From Erigeron canadensis (Eukaryota > Streptophyta > Magnoliopsida > Asterales > Asteraceae): a stretch of 64,000 nucleotides of DNA. The position numbers and the translations under genes are program-made. The DNA lies in contig NC_057765.1 in assembly GCF_010389155.1 (NCBI RefSeq), positions 39,637,559-39,701,558 of the forward strand, read 5' to 3'. Position 1 is the first letter of the stretch. Each line of letters starts with the position of its first letter. Below the pieces are notes generated by a model. That model had not been told where the DNA came from and ran no database searches. It saw only the letters and a list, made by a program, of their open reading frames with translations. Shown here in pieces: positions 36,575 to 47,319 of the stretch.

Positions 36575-36997
36575 CAAAGTATCCGCGCATTGCGGCGGTA
36601 ATATGGTGAGAGAGATAGGTCATAAGAGGTGATATGTCATATAGTATAATAGCCAAATGCTTTAGCCGTACGGGATCCGTTCTAGGATTTAAAGATTTGT
36701 CGAAAATATATCGAATAACATCTAAAAAAGCATGAAATTTTAAGAACACACATACAATTTTTAAAATTTATCGATGTACGATTTTTGAGATAAAATATTT
36801 TGAATAATTTAGAAGAATAAAATGATTTATGGAAGAGAGAGAAAAATGAGTGGTTGAGATTTGAGGAGAGACAAAAATGAGTGGTTGAAATGTATATAGA
36901 TGTATTGTACATTATGTATTAGTAGGTGTACATTGTTGAAAATTGAAAAGTTGAAAAAATTTTTAAAGGAAAAAAATGTTTTATAATATAGTAGAGA
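36575..36997 (-). mobile_element. Helitron-like non-autonomous copy C
   Basis: Third copy, more diverged, with minus-strand 5' end TCTCTACTATATTATAAAAC at 36997. Its 3' end (GCGGATACTTTG) runs straight into the 5' end of copy B, giving a head-to-tail pair. It contains an extra AT-rich stretch near 36895-36940. Confidence 0.55.
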
Positions 36998-37038
36998 TAA
37001 AGATGGTATAAATTAATGATAGAGGTTAGAGTAACTTT

Positions 37039-37160
37039 ATAGGTAAGTTTGGATAATCTTGACCTTTGGATTAAAATCAAAGGTTAAGATTTAAAGTTGA
37101 TTTTTTTAATCTTGACCATTAATTTTAATCTAATGGTCAAACTCCTTAAACTTTACCTAT
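37039..37160. mobile_element. Small foldback MITE
   Basis: ATAGGTAAGTTT at the left and AAACTTTACCTAT at the right are inverted; the interior (CTTGACCTTTGGATT / AATCTAATGGTCAA) is also partly self-complementary. About 122 bp. Confidence 0.5.
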
Positions 37161-37345
37161 AAAATTCATTTGAGCTTCAGATGATCTCAATCCATAAATT
37201 ATTGATATAGAGAAAGAATTTTCCCTTATTCTCTTCAGATTTGAGATCAAAATTCGATGTCTTTTCTTTTGGTTTAGGTTTTTCTTTGTCGTTTCGGATA
37301 TTTTTTCAAGGACTAAACTAAATAGAGTCAAGAACTAACGGAAGA

Positions 37346-37404
37346 GGATTCCCTTAAGTTCCTCCAACTTGACCAGTTAAATTGGGGGAACTTGAGGGAA
37401 TTCC
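37346..37404. repeat. Short inverted repeat
   Basis: GGATTCCCTTAAGTTCCTCC at 37346 pairs with GGGGGAACTTGAGGGAATTC ending at 37403, leaving a loop of about 15 nt. The arm shares TTCCCTCAAGTT with the element at 33402-33584. Confidence 0.7.
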
Positions 37405-38225
37405 CTTCCATAACGAATACCGGAAACAATCAATTATTACGTATCTATATATGGTAGTGTTGCATTTACTAAAATATAAATTCAACACTATTAATACTTG
37501 TGCTGCTGACAAAATTAATAAGTTGCCATTATTTGAGTTGTACGTGTATGTGTACTGTGAACCATCGCAACAAGAATGAGTTTACAATCTTTGTTGAACT
37601 TCAATTCAAATCGAATTTAAAACAAAATTTTATAAACCTCAATTAGTATCTAGGACAAAATTTCAAAAACCTCAAAACTGTCGGAAATTGAGTAAATCAA
37701 ATACATAGACTCTGCCGGCCGGCCTGTATTACATCATATTTCCGGCTTTAGCCAATTTTTTTTTAACTTTACCAACTTGTCTATACGTATTATATACTAG
37801 TATTCATCAACGTGTGTATAGTATCTTTTAGAAAATTGTGTTGCAATTTACCTATTTTTATTTTATGGAAAATGACAGTGAATTTAATGGTAAATTTGAT
37901 GGTAGTTGGAAACAAATATCAAAACTTGATTCTACATTTCATATAGTAAACCTGTGATAGCAATTATGCAAAGTCTACTAACATATTCACACAAGTCTTT
38001 CTTTTTTCTCTTATAGAAAGGCTAGTAGTCACAAACTCACAACTCACAAAAGATTTTATCATTCAACATTTAAGTAATCAAAGTCAAAGCCTTAAAAAAA
38101 AAAAAAAAATTTAGGAAAACTATTCGTGACTGTCTAAATCAGTGAATCCATTGGTAAATGTCAACTAACCAAACCTTATTTAAAGAGAACAAATCAATAT
38201 TACTTTTTTATCTTGTGTGTCAAAC

Positions 38226-40407
38226 ATGTCTTTACCATTCTCTCAATCCACCTATATTTTCATTCTTTTTACCTTTGTGTTCCATTCTCACTCATTTCCA
38301 CTCTCCACGTCGTCACGGTGGATCGTTGACCAAGACGGCGGGGGTCGCGTAAAGTTGGCATGTGTAAACTGGCCGGGCCATTTGCACGTTATGATCCCAG
38401 AAGGTCTAAACAAGAAGCCATTGAAGGACATTGTATATGACATTTCCAATGTCATGGGGTTCAATTGTGTCCGACTTACTTGGGCTACTTATATGTACAC
38501 TCGTGACTCAAATGTCACGGTTTTAGAGTCGCTAAATAGGTGGAACTTGACAGTCGCTAAAGAAGGTGTCGAAAAGAATAACCCCGAGTTGTTGGAAATG
38601 AGCATTGTGGAAGTGCAAAATGTAGTTGTTAATGAACTTGGAAAATGGAATGTGATGGTTGTGCTTGATAATCATGTTAGTTTGCCTCAGTGGTGTTGCG
38701 GTTTTGACGACGGCAATGGGTTTTTTGGTGACAAGTTTTTCGATCCCGACGAATGGGTTCGGGGTTTAGTCGCTGTTGCTCGTCAATATAACGGCAATCC
38801 TTCGGTATGTACATGTTTGTACTTATATTTTTTAAAAGTAAAATTGTATATGTTAAGCGAATTGTTAAATCTAGAACAAACTTTAGCCAACTACAATGTA
38901 TGTTCTATATCATTATATAGTGTGAGTATAATATATACATTTGTTCTAAATGACAAAAAATTGATATAGATTTATCATTGCCCATATGTTAAAAGACTCC
39001 AAATAAGAAACAGTACTTTTACAATAGTCAAAAATGTTGATTTCTTCTCCAATGGATCTAACACAAGATCTTTTTAGAAGTTTTTTTTTTTTTTTTTAAC
39101 CTTTTGTCATATCATGTATCAAAATATGTTTAATTATTATATGTTTAGATAGACATTTTGATACGTATATCTATCATTTTGTATATATTAGATACGGAGT
39201 ATATCTTTGTATTGACATTTTATATATTATACATTTTAGGTAGTAGCCATGAGCATGAGAAATGAACTAAGAGGGCCGCGACAGAACACGGTGGATTGGT
39301 ATGCGTTCATGCAACTAGGGGGAACAGTTATTCATCGCGAAAATCCTGATATTCTCGTTATAATATCTGGTTTGTCATTTGATAACAACCTTGGATTCTT
39401 GAAAGATCAACCACTAACGATTAATTTGGATAACAAGTTAGTGTTCGAGTCACATTGGTACCCGTTTGGCCAACCAGACGACAATTGGATTTTCCAAACG
39501 AATGAATATTGTGCCAATGCGACCAAATGGTTCATGGACAATTCAGGATTTTTGTTTCAAACAGACCAAAACCCGGTTCCTCTTTTTCTGAGTGAATTCG
39601 GGTTAGATCAGAGAGGGGTAAATGAGGCCCAAAATCGTTATTTTCATTGTTTGTTGATGACGGTTGCTGAGAACGACATTGATTGGGCGTTATGGCAGTT
39701 GCCCGGAAGTTATATGCTTAGAGAAGGGCAAGTAGATTTAGAAGATGTGTTTGGAATGTATGATATCATGTGGGAAAACCTTAGGAATTCCACTGTGCTA
39801 AAAAGGCTACAATTTGTTCAAATGGATATTCAAGGTATATATTATTTCCATCCATATATGATGAAATGTTATATTGTCATTTGGAACTTTAGTACTTATT
39901 CTATACTTTTGTATAAAATTAACCATTTTGACGTTCTTATGTTGCTACATTATAGGTAATATCGAACCAAGCAACCCAACACGGTACATCTTATACCATC
40001 CAGTAAGCGGTCAATGTGTCAATGCAAGCGAAAGTCTTTCCTTGATAAATTGTCAACAAGCCCGCCATTGGGATCACGACCACGATGGTGGCTCAATCAA
40101 CCCAACAAACACGACACACTGCTTAACGGTTGTGAAACAAGGTTTGCCGCCTATCATCTCAGACGAGACTAATTGCTCGAGTCAGGAAAGCTCATGGAAT
40201 GTTGTTTCGAGCTCAAAATATCATTTAGCTTCAAAAGATACTGAAGGAAACAATTTGTGTTTAGAAGTGGACCCTTCTACTTCAAATCTTGTTACTAACA
40301 AGTGTTTATGTTTAGATGATGATTTGAGAGATATTTCAAGTTGTGAAGAGAACCCACAAAGGCAGTGGTTGAAGCTGATTTCAACCAATAAATTAGACCA
40401 AATTTAA
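38226..40407 (+). CDS. Glycosyl hydrolase family 5 (cellulase-like) with C-terminal lectin-like domain
   Basis: Three exons (38226-38804, 39240-39834, 39956-40407) give 541 aa. Start is the ATG at 38226, followed by a hydrophobic signal peptide (FILFTFVFHSHS). The GH5 domain covers about residues 30-380: VKLACVNWPGH, MGFNCVRLTW, VVLDNHVSLPQWCC, AMSMRNELRG with the acid/base Glu202, VFESHWY (His265/Tyr267), FLSEFGLDQRG with the nucleophile Glu312, and WALWQLPGSY. Both catalytic glutamates are present, so activity on a beta-linked wall glycan is plausible; the substrate is unknown. Residues 392-541 form a cysteine-rich beta-trefoil-like tail (YHPVSGQCVNA, NLCLEVD, QRQWLK) as in the plant family of GH5 proteins of this size. 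It is a carbohydrate-binding type module, not a toxin. Secreted to the apoplast. Confidence 0.94.
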
Positions 40408-41085
40408 TTAGGCATCAATGAGGAGTTTCACATGTATGAGAATTCTGAGATTATAAATTTTCATTGATTAATGAAAAACACTTAAATACATTACACCCCT
40501 ATAATGGCAAATGTAAATTGATATCTATGTTGTTTTGACATTAATTATTTCAGAATTTGTTAATAAAACAAGAAAAGTAGATGTCATTGGATCATCCTAA
40601 TTAAATGTAAAATGATGAGAAACGTAAAGAAAAGTGTGAAAACATTTTTCTTTTATTTGAAGCTTCATATTGTCCTTCTGCATAAGCGCTGGTACATGGT
40701 TATAAAATCATTCAACCACTATCTTTATACCTTTTATAAAAATTCAACAAATTACTTTATTTACTTTTTTTAGTATGAAAATTACCTTTTAATCCCTCAA
40801 AAATCAACTTGTAAACTTTTATTAAGAAATATCTTATAGTTATATATGAAGCTAAGGTATGTATTTCTTACTTTTAACTAGTCATATGTCCTCATATAGT
40901 CATATGAGACGGTATAGTGGCAATACTTGCGGCGGTGACAAGTGTTGGCGGGGCGGTAGCGGTAACGGTAACGACAGTTGTGGCGGAAGTGAAGGTAGCG
41001 GTGTGATTATTAATATGTAAAAATAATCAATGTAAAAAAATAATATACTCTGTAGTTATTTTAAGAGTACTTATAATGATCAACA
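40408..41085. other. gene-free stretch with GGT/GCG-rich repeat
   Basis: 3' region of the GH5 gene, then AT-rich DNA. At 40930-41004 a GGCGGTAGCGGTAACGGTAA-type stretch is the inverted counterpart of the triplet-rich repeats at 9228 and 18057. Confidence 0.35.
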
Positions 41086-41367
41086 TTGAATTTTTTTTTC
41101 TCCTCTGAAGCCATCTGGATTCTGGATCAACACTGTGGGCTTTGTTTGGGCTGTACTGCTGAACCGCTGGGTAGCCCATTTGGAGATTTCGATGGATCGG
41201 GATTGAAACTAGAAGACTATTGGGAATGCTACAAGCCTACAAGAGTCTCCACAAATCCACGACAAGAACTCCAGCAATTAAATGGCAAGGAAACCCACAA
41301 GTCCGTTGTAATTCATGGTAAAAACCTCCAAATGGGCTCGAGTCCTCGGCTCGGGGATTTTTTTTAA
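41086..41367 (+). other. Unassigned 93-codon open frame
   Basis: This stretch has more even base composition than its surroundings and an open frame (..WECYKPTRVSTNPRQELQQL..). I recognise no family. A neighbouring frame also reads without stops for about 30 codons (FWINTVGFVWAVLLNRW), so it may be a decayed or captured gene fragment. No TATA box or splice pattern supports an active gene. Confidence 0.2.
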
Positions 41368-42781
41368 TTTTTTTTTTCTAGAACTTGTAAGTTGTCACAC
41401 TGCGTCCGGTTGATCTTGGATCATTGTCAATACATATTTCCGCTCGTTTAGTTATGGAAGTCTCGTTCTTCTTTTTGAGTCTCAAATATCTTACACTTAA
41501 GAACTATATGTCTATATATATGTTATAATCATCTATCAAATAAATATTTATGGTGTGGTACAAGTTATGGTGACCTGAAAATGACATTGAAGACGGGACT
41601 TAAATATTGATGATGATTTGCTTGACTAATTATGCATCTTCGCGTAATGTATAATTATTATGCAACTATCTTCTAAGTTTAATTGGTCTTTTATTACAAG
41701 CGCTAACAAATCCACATGTACATATAGATAATATTATCGTTGGACTTTGTTGCTCATATATTATCTATATTATTATTCAATCATTTTGAGACCAAGTTGT
41801 TCTACGATCGACTTTATCAACTTCAGTACGTCATCAAAAATAAATACTTATTAAAATGAGTATTCTTTTTTCTTGTCCGATCGAAAACGACTTTATCAAG
41901 ATCCATAGGGCCATTTTACATTAATTCTTGTTCCACGAAATTCATGAATTTTTTGAAACAAAAGAAAACTTAACAATATATTCTTATTTCTCATGAATCT
42001 TGCTTGTATTAATATCCAAAAGCGTTATCATTTGCTTCCACACGACCTCACCTCATTTTCCATTTGATGCCAATTTTCATACTGTATATATATTGTTGCT
42101 ATATATTTACTCAATTTTGAATGTATTCTTGCTACCACGCAACATGTTATTTGCTCGTGTCCCATAATTATTCAATATACGTACGTTTGATAAATAATGG
42201 GAAATCATACCAAGAGGTACCAAGACGACACTTAAAACCACCAATATTCAAACTGCAAAAAAAAAAAAAAAAAAAAAAAATTAAGACTAGTACCCCGAGT
42301 TTGAAAATTCAAACTGACAATTGACTATCTAGTTCAATACGGCTTCTTTTTCTTTTCATCTCAGGCTCGAGTGGTTTGGTGCTAAGCTGTCAGCTAGGTC
42401 CATAAACTTCTCATAGAATTCAGCTTTCGGAAAGTGCAAATCTATTACTTTCAATCGGATACCAATTGCTTAGATGTGTTTGAATTAGCCTCAAGATGAC
42501 TTGCAGAAGAAAAGCTTTCTAGCTAGCAAATAAGTCTAACTTCAAAGTGGATTATTTGTTGTCCGAATCGTGTAAACAAAATTATAGAAACTTGTATGAT
42601 CATCAGATAGAGTCACAAACTTTTAAGTTTCAAAAAAATGTTATCAAATATCCAATCATACTGTACGTAACAAACTTTTGATCAAATCTTTCCTATATAT
42701 CCATACAACTTTATACCCTGTAATCCCGTATATTAAAACCTATACATACACAGAATATATCTATACGTACACGTATATTTC
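41368..42781. other. AT-rich gene-free stretch
   Basis: No gene recognised. A 24-25 bp poly-A run lies at about 42257-42281. The last part is the 3' flank of the minus-strand NHL gene. Confidence 0.35.
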
Positions 42782-43447
42782 TCATGACGCACATAACGAA
42801 ATCCTAACCGACCTTCTAACCAAATTCAATTCCATCGTGCAATTCATCTCAATAGTCTTCCTCCGATCCACAATCTTCATAACACGGACTCTACCTGTCA
42901 TCTTCGCGTAACTGCTAATCTCGACTACTTCAGTATTACTCGAATTATTATTATTAAAAATACTACTATCAGTAACATTCAAATTCTCAGTTCCAATTCT
43001 CATCGTAACACTCATCGATTCTCTCGTTCTCGCACCTACTTTTCCGCCGGAAACATCTCCGCTTCCGATCGTAACGCCTCTATACAAAACGACGGCGTTG
43101 CAGTTTTCGAAATCGTACCGGCCGAAGTTTCCGTTAATCACCGTTACTCTCGTTAGCATCGTTACGTTTAGTGACTGTGATGTATTAGTGGCGCCGGATT
43201 GAAAGTTTTGGATTTCGACGGAAGTTAGACGGAGTTTCGGATTGACGACGCGGAGGAAAACGGAACCGAAAATTAAGAAGATTACGCCGGCGAAAACCAC
43301 GGCGGCGAGTAGGTAGACGAGACACTTGCTGCTTTCCTCATGCTTGCGTTTTTTGAACGGTGTGATTCCGGCGGCGTAGAGCTCATCGTTGCTTTTTGGT
43401 ACGGATGGTGGTGCAAGCGGCCTGTTCTGGCTCTCTGGATCTGCCAT
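42782..43447 (-). CDS. NDR1/HIN1-like (LEA2-domain) membrane protein
   Basis: Single-exon gene on the minus strand, 221 aa. The N-terminal 41 residues are cytosolic (Pro-rich, then basic FKKRKHEESSK). Residues 42-68 are one membrane helix (CLVYLLAAVVFAGVIFLIFG). The rest is a LEA_2-type domain: NPKLRLTSVEIQNF, LNVTMLTRVTVINGNFGRYDFENCNAVVLYRG, IGSGDVSGGKVGARTRE, ending in a basic strand-rich tail. Several N-x-S/T sites (NTS, NVT, NSS) fit an extracellular domain. NHL proteins sit in the plasma membrane and take part in pathogen and stress responses or cell-wall contact; this member's role is not known. A TATA box lies about 70 bp upstream of the ATG, and a GA/GT-rich leader lies between. Confidence 0.93.
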   Translation of the reverse strand: MADPESQNRPLAPPSVPKSNDELYAAGITPFKKRKHEESSKCLVYLLAAVVFAGVIFLIFGSVFLRVVNPKLRLTSVEIQNFQSGATNTSQSLNVTMLTRVTVINGNFGRYDFENCNAVVLYRGVTIGSGDVSGGKVGARTRESMSVTMRIGTENLNVTDSSIFNNNNSSNTEVVEISSYAKMTGRVRVMKIVDRRKTIEMNCTMELNLVRRSVRISLCAS

Positions 43448-43513
43448 GTGGCGTGTGTGTGTGAGAGAGAGAGAGAGATTTTGAGGTGTTCAGATATTTT
43501 GTTTGAAAGTGTG

Positions 43514-43525
43514 ATTATATATAGG
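43514..43525 (-). promoter_or_regulatory. TATA box of the NHL gene
   Basis: The minus strand reads CCTATATATAAT here, about 70 bp upstream of the ATG at 43447. The leader contains a (CT)n stretch on the minus strand (43463-43478). Confidence 0.65.
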
Positions 43526-43644
43526 AGGGATGGTGATGTTTATCTCTGAAGTTTTGTATATTGGTACTCCTTTTGTTTTTATAAGTGACAGATTTGGTCC
43601 TTACTTGTTTTAGTGAGTTTATTAATTAGACTTGTGAATTATAT

Positions 43645-43808
43645 GACGCCTGGTATCCCGACTATATTTTTGGTAACCCGATCAGACTATTAATGACAGG
43701 GAGCCCGTTTTTACTCTATCAGATTTGCCATTACAGACAAGGGGGCCCACACTATTTTGGAGCGATATGGTCGAGATACCAAAAATTTGGGTCGGGATAA
43801 ACCAGGCG
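43645..43808. mobile_element. 164-bp MITE with 9-bp target duplication
   Basis: Inverted ends CGCCTGGTATCCCGAC and (complement) CGCCTGGTTTATCCCGAC are flanked by GAATTATAT at 43636-43644 and 43809-43817. The 9-bp duplication points to a Mutator-like element, with some doubt. It lies about 200 bp upstream of the NHL start codon. Its core is homologous to 35563-35620. Confidence 0.72.
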
Positions 43809-43817
43809 GAATTATAT

Positions 43818-44885
43818 TGCTCATCAAATATGTACAATAATCAACAAAAGAGATTTGGACAGGCCCAAAACTCAAACTAAAGACAATGCCAAATGCAACT
43901 AAACAGAACACAAAGAACAATAACAAACCTTATACAACTCACTCTCATGCAAAAACAGACTCAATACAACAAAACAATAATACACAAAAATTCAAAATAT
44001 GTTAGAATGGGACTAAGTAGCTTCATCTTGCACAATTCACTATTTCCATTCGCACACATATTCCAAATTTTTGGTAGACAAACCAACAAAAATCAATCCA
44101 CCACAAGCCTGCAGTTCATCCATCTCAACCTCCATTGAGCTCCAATATTAATAATATTCTTAGTCTGCTTTACTCTGATGGATAGAAGTTGATTTCTAAT
44201 ACTATCCTTGATGAGATTGCATAGATTCTCTTCATTTCTTTCCTTCTCTTGAAAAATTCTAAAGTTTCTTTCCTGCCAAATATAATAAACAGCAGCAGCA
44301 AGCATAATTTTGTTGATAACAATTCCAATATTATTATGCTCTTTAATCCTAATAATCTCCTGCAATATATCCTGCATAGCATTATAGGCTCTCATAGCCC
44401 ATCTGAATCTCCTTAAATTGTGCCAAATATCTGCAGAGAACTTGCACTTAAAAAAATAAGTGCTCATGACTTTCATTTTCAGTCTTACAGAACACACATT
44501 TCCCATCAGTACACTCCATTTAGCAATTCTATCTCTAGTTTGCAGTTTTCCTTGAACTACAAGCCAAAGAACAAAAGCATGCCTAGGATTAAATTACTTA
44601 AACCAAACCACATCCTTCCACTCAACATTTGGCCAGTTATATTTCAGGTCCTCCCAAGTCTGCTTGGTAGAAAAATCCACCTGCAGGTTATTTTTATTAA
44701 TCTAAATAACTTGATCTTCCTTATCCCTTTGCAAAGTAGGGGGGTTATTCTTTGCAAAGTACTAAATTTTCACATTTTCACCCCACCCATCAGGCCACAA
44801 CCACTCCCCCTCATTAATCATAGAATTCAATCTAGTATCAACATCCAATCTAGCATCATACAAGGCTCTTTTAGTAAGTTTGACA
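43818..44885 (-). pseudogene. LINE ORF2 C-terminal remnant (zf-RVT domain)
   Basis: Reading the minus strand from about 44885: a frame with INEGEWLWPDGW, then NWPNVEWKDVVWFK, then NPRHAFVLWLVVQGKLQTRD and IAKWSVLMGN, and after a shift FFKCKFSADIWHNLRRF and AVYYIWQERNFRIF. This is the order of the zinc-binding domain at the C-terminus of plant L1-type ORF2 proteins, broken by frameshifts and stops. The stretch at 43818-44092 looks like the 3'-UTR. No upstream RT or endonuclease domain is present: a 5'-truncated, dead LINE. Confidence 0.8.
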
Positions 44886-45536
44886 ACCGATAAAAAGTGA
44901 TTGTTACGGGTTTAACAGTTTGATAAAACCTGTTAATTAATATATGATATTCAGATACTTTAAGGCTCTTAAAAAGAATCGATAGCCTGTTCGGGTTAAA
45001 AAATCAAAATTGATACAAATCAATATTATTCAAATTTCAAGAAAATATATATGTAATTATCTTATCTTAGTTTTTAAAATTTAATCCTATTTCAGATATT
45101 TAAACACATACTTAGTAAATTTTAATTGTATATAACAAATTTTCAGATATTCTCAATTTTTACCATTTATTTTTTATTTTGTTGCACTTTAAATTAAAAA
45201 TAAAAAGTAAAAAAGTAAAGAAGAAGTAGAGTGTAAACATGAGATATGGTATATTCGATTACTTATTTACTTTTTCTCTTTTTATATTTGTGTTCAAACA
45301 TGATTGTACTTGTGATCTATTTCTTGGAAATGTATTATTAGATGAGTACTCGTATAAGATTAAGCAACAAGATTTGGAGTTGAAATGTGATTGTATATTG
45401 CACTTGGTGCTTTTATTAGCAAAGTTGAAAAATGGTTTTAGTAAAGAGGGAAAAAAGCGTCACGATTTGGATTACTCCTTTTTGGTGATATGATAACTTA
45501 ATCTCTAAGACATTTCAAGAAATAGTATCGTATCAT
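44886..45536. other. AT-rich gene-free stretch
   Basis: No gene recognised. An 84-codon open frame from 45239 shows no similarity I know and has no supporting signals. Confidence 0.3.
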
Positions 45537-45956
45537 CACTACAAACAATATTGCATTTGTTCACACTTTTAGGTGAATGTGAACAAATTAAAAATTTTGT
45601 TACGCTTTTTAGTGTGTAGAAATATATTGAATTAAAAGTGTATGAAAATTTCGACACTAAAAAGTGTGTAGAATAAAAGTTCACACTTTTTAGTGTGAAC
45701 TTTCATAATTATTTTGTTACACCTCATTTGTTCACGGTGATTTTTTTAGTTACCGTGGATAAATGGAGTGTGACAAAATAATTACGAAAGTTAACACTAA
45801 AAAGTGTGAACTTTTATTTCTAACACTTTTTAATGTGGAGAAATTTTCCACACACTTTTAATTTAATATATTTTTACACACTAAAAAATGTGACAAAACT
45901 TTTAATTTGTTAATACTCACCTAAAAGTGTAAACAAATGAAAGATGATTTGTAATG
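45537..45956. mobile_element. 420-bp foldback element with CACTA-like ends
   Basis: The left end CACTACAAACAATATTGCAT and the right end (complement CATTACAAATCATCTTTCAT) are inverted. The two halves stay complementary throughout, with the motif CACTTTTTAGTGTGAAC and its complement repeated, and meet at a small hairpin near 45735-45770 (CACGGTGATTTTTTTAGTTA / CCGTG). It is almost a perfect giant hairpin with no coding sequence. CACTA-type assignment rests on the CACTAC start; a 3-bp target duplication is not clear. Confidence 0.75.
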
Positions 45957-46496
45957 AATATACTATAAAAACTTGTTTTATACCTTGTCTATATTACTGG
46001 AAATAATTCCTTAACTCCTTTCATTATCAATTGGGTATATCATATATATGTCAGTACTTGTGGGAAGGAATAAAAGAAGGTCTGGGATTCATTCAAATAT
46101 CAAGTGGTAGAGTATAATGAGTATCATCATCAGTACTGTAACTATCGAAAAATGATGAGGTGATACGTTGCATTAGTCATAGAATAGGAGGGTGAAAGTG
46201 TTATTTTGCTGTGTTTATTTCTGCGTTGAGTGGGTCCTCTTCGATTAGTCCAATTAAGGTTAGACGGTCAATGCCGAATTTGACCCCGTCCAAGTCTCCA
46301 AGCTTTGTTCTTACTTTGTTGCATTTGGTGCGACTCTGTTTGTGAGTATATATTTTATCTTTCTACTAATTATTATTTTATGAGAAATGATACATATAAT
46401 TTTCAGGCTATATCTAAACATAGTTATGTTATATGTATAAGATATTGTAGTTTGAATTAAAAGATGGTTATGTATAATGTGCAACCTAACATATAT

Positions 46497-47319
46497 TAAT
46501 TTTGACACGAAACATGTTAACACGACACGACCCGACCTGTTTTTAACAGGTTTCGTGTTTAATCTTAACAGGTTTCGTGTTTTAACAGGTCCGGATCTGT
46601 TAAGACCTGTTAAAATTTATATTAATAATATAATATTAAGGGATAAGATTTATCCACTTATTGTTTCATTTTAGATAATCAGCTCTCCACCTAATTCATA
46701 CCCCTTTCTCTCACAATCTCACATGCATAGAAAAAAGATGAAAAAGTAAGCAAAAACAGATTTCCAATTTCGATCTCCAAGTCCCCCTCTCTTTTTCTTT
46801 TCTACAAATCGTGGATCTTGGTTATCCCTTTCTACAAATCGTGGATCTTGGTACTAGTTGGTAGCTTTTTTTTGGCAATATCTAAGATATTGTTAATTAT
46901 TATATTTATATTATTATATTTTTCTTTTGCTGTGTGAATGTCTTTGTTGGTGCAAAAGGAGAAGGCACAAGATTCGAATAAAAGAAAATCAAGTGATTAT
47001 GTAGTTTGAAATTGAAATATATGAGTTTATGGTGTTGCTTCACTATTATTGCTATCTGATGTTGTTATGTGCTTGAAATCAAGCAATTTTCTATCGGAAT
47101 GATTACGTGCTTCATTTGTCTGACTTTTATAAAAATATGAAATGTATGTTATCAGGTTCTTAACAGGTTTGTTGACAGGTGTACATGTTAATTTTTGTGT
47201 CGTGTTCATGTCTAGAAAAAATGACATGAATGCTTAACCGGTCGTGTTCGTGTTGAATTTAATAGGTCCGTGTCTTAAGAGGTTCGTGTCTTAACGGGTT
47301 TCGTGTTATGCCAGCCTTA
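46497..47319. mobile_element. hAT-type element, relative of 14921-15431
   Basis: The right end ATGCCAGCCTTA matches the TAAGGCTGGCAT terminus of the element at 14.9 kb. The left end (TAATTTTGACACGAAACATG) matches the inverted right end of that element but lacks about 9 bp of the terminal repeat (GGCTGACAA). Flanks CATATATT and CATATATA are near-identical 8-mers. Both ends share AACAGGT and CACGAAAC motif arrays with the 14.9-kb copy; the centre (about 46675-47140) is unrelated and includes a 30-bp tandem repeat at 46801. Confidence 0.7.

Noticed and set aside
38217..38225. GTG upstream in frame of the GH5 gene as a start
   Set aside because: The ATG at 38226 precedes a good signal peptide; a GTG start is not expected in a plant nuclear gene.
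45239..45493. 84-codon open frame
   Set aside because: Low complexity, no recognised domain, no supporting promoter or splice signals; next to a foldback element.
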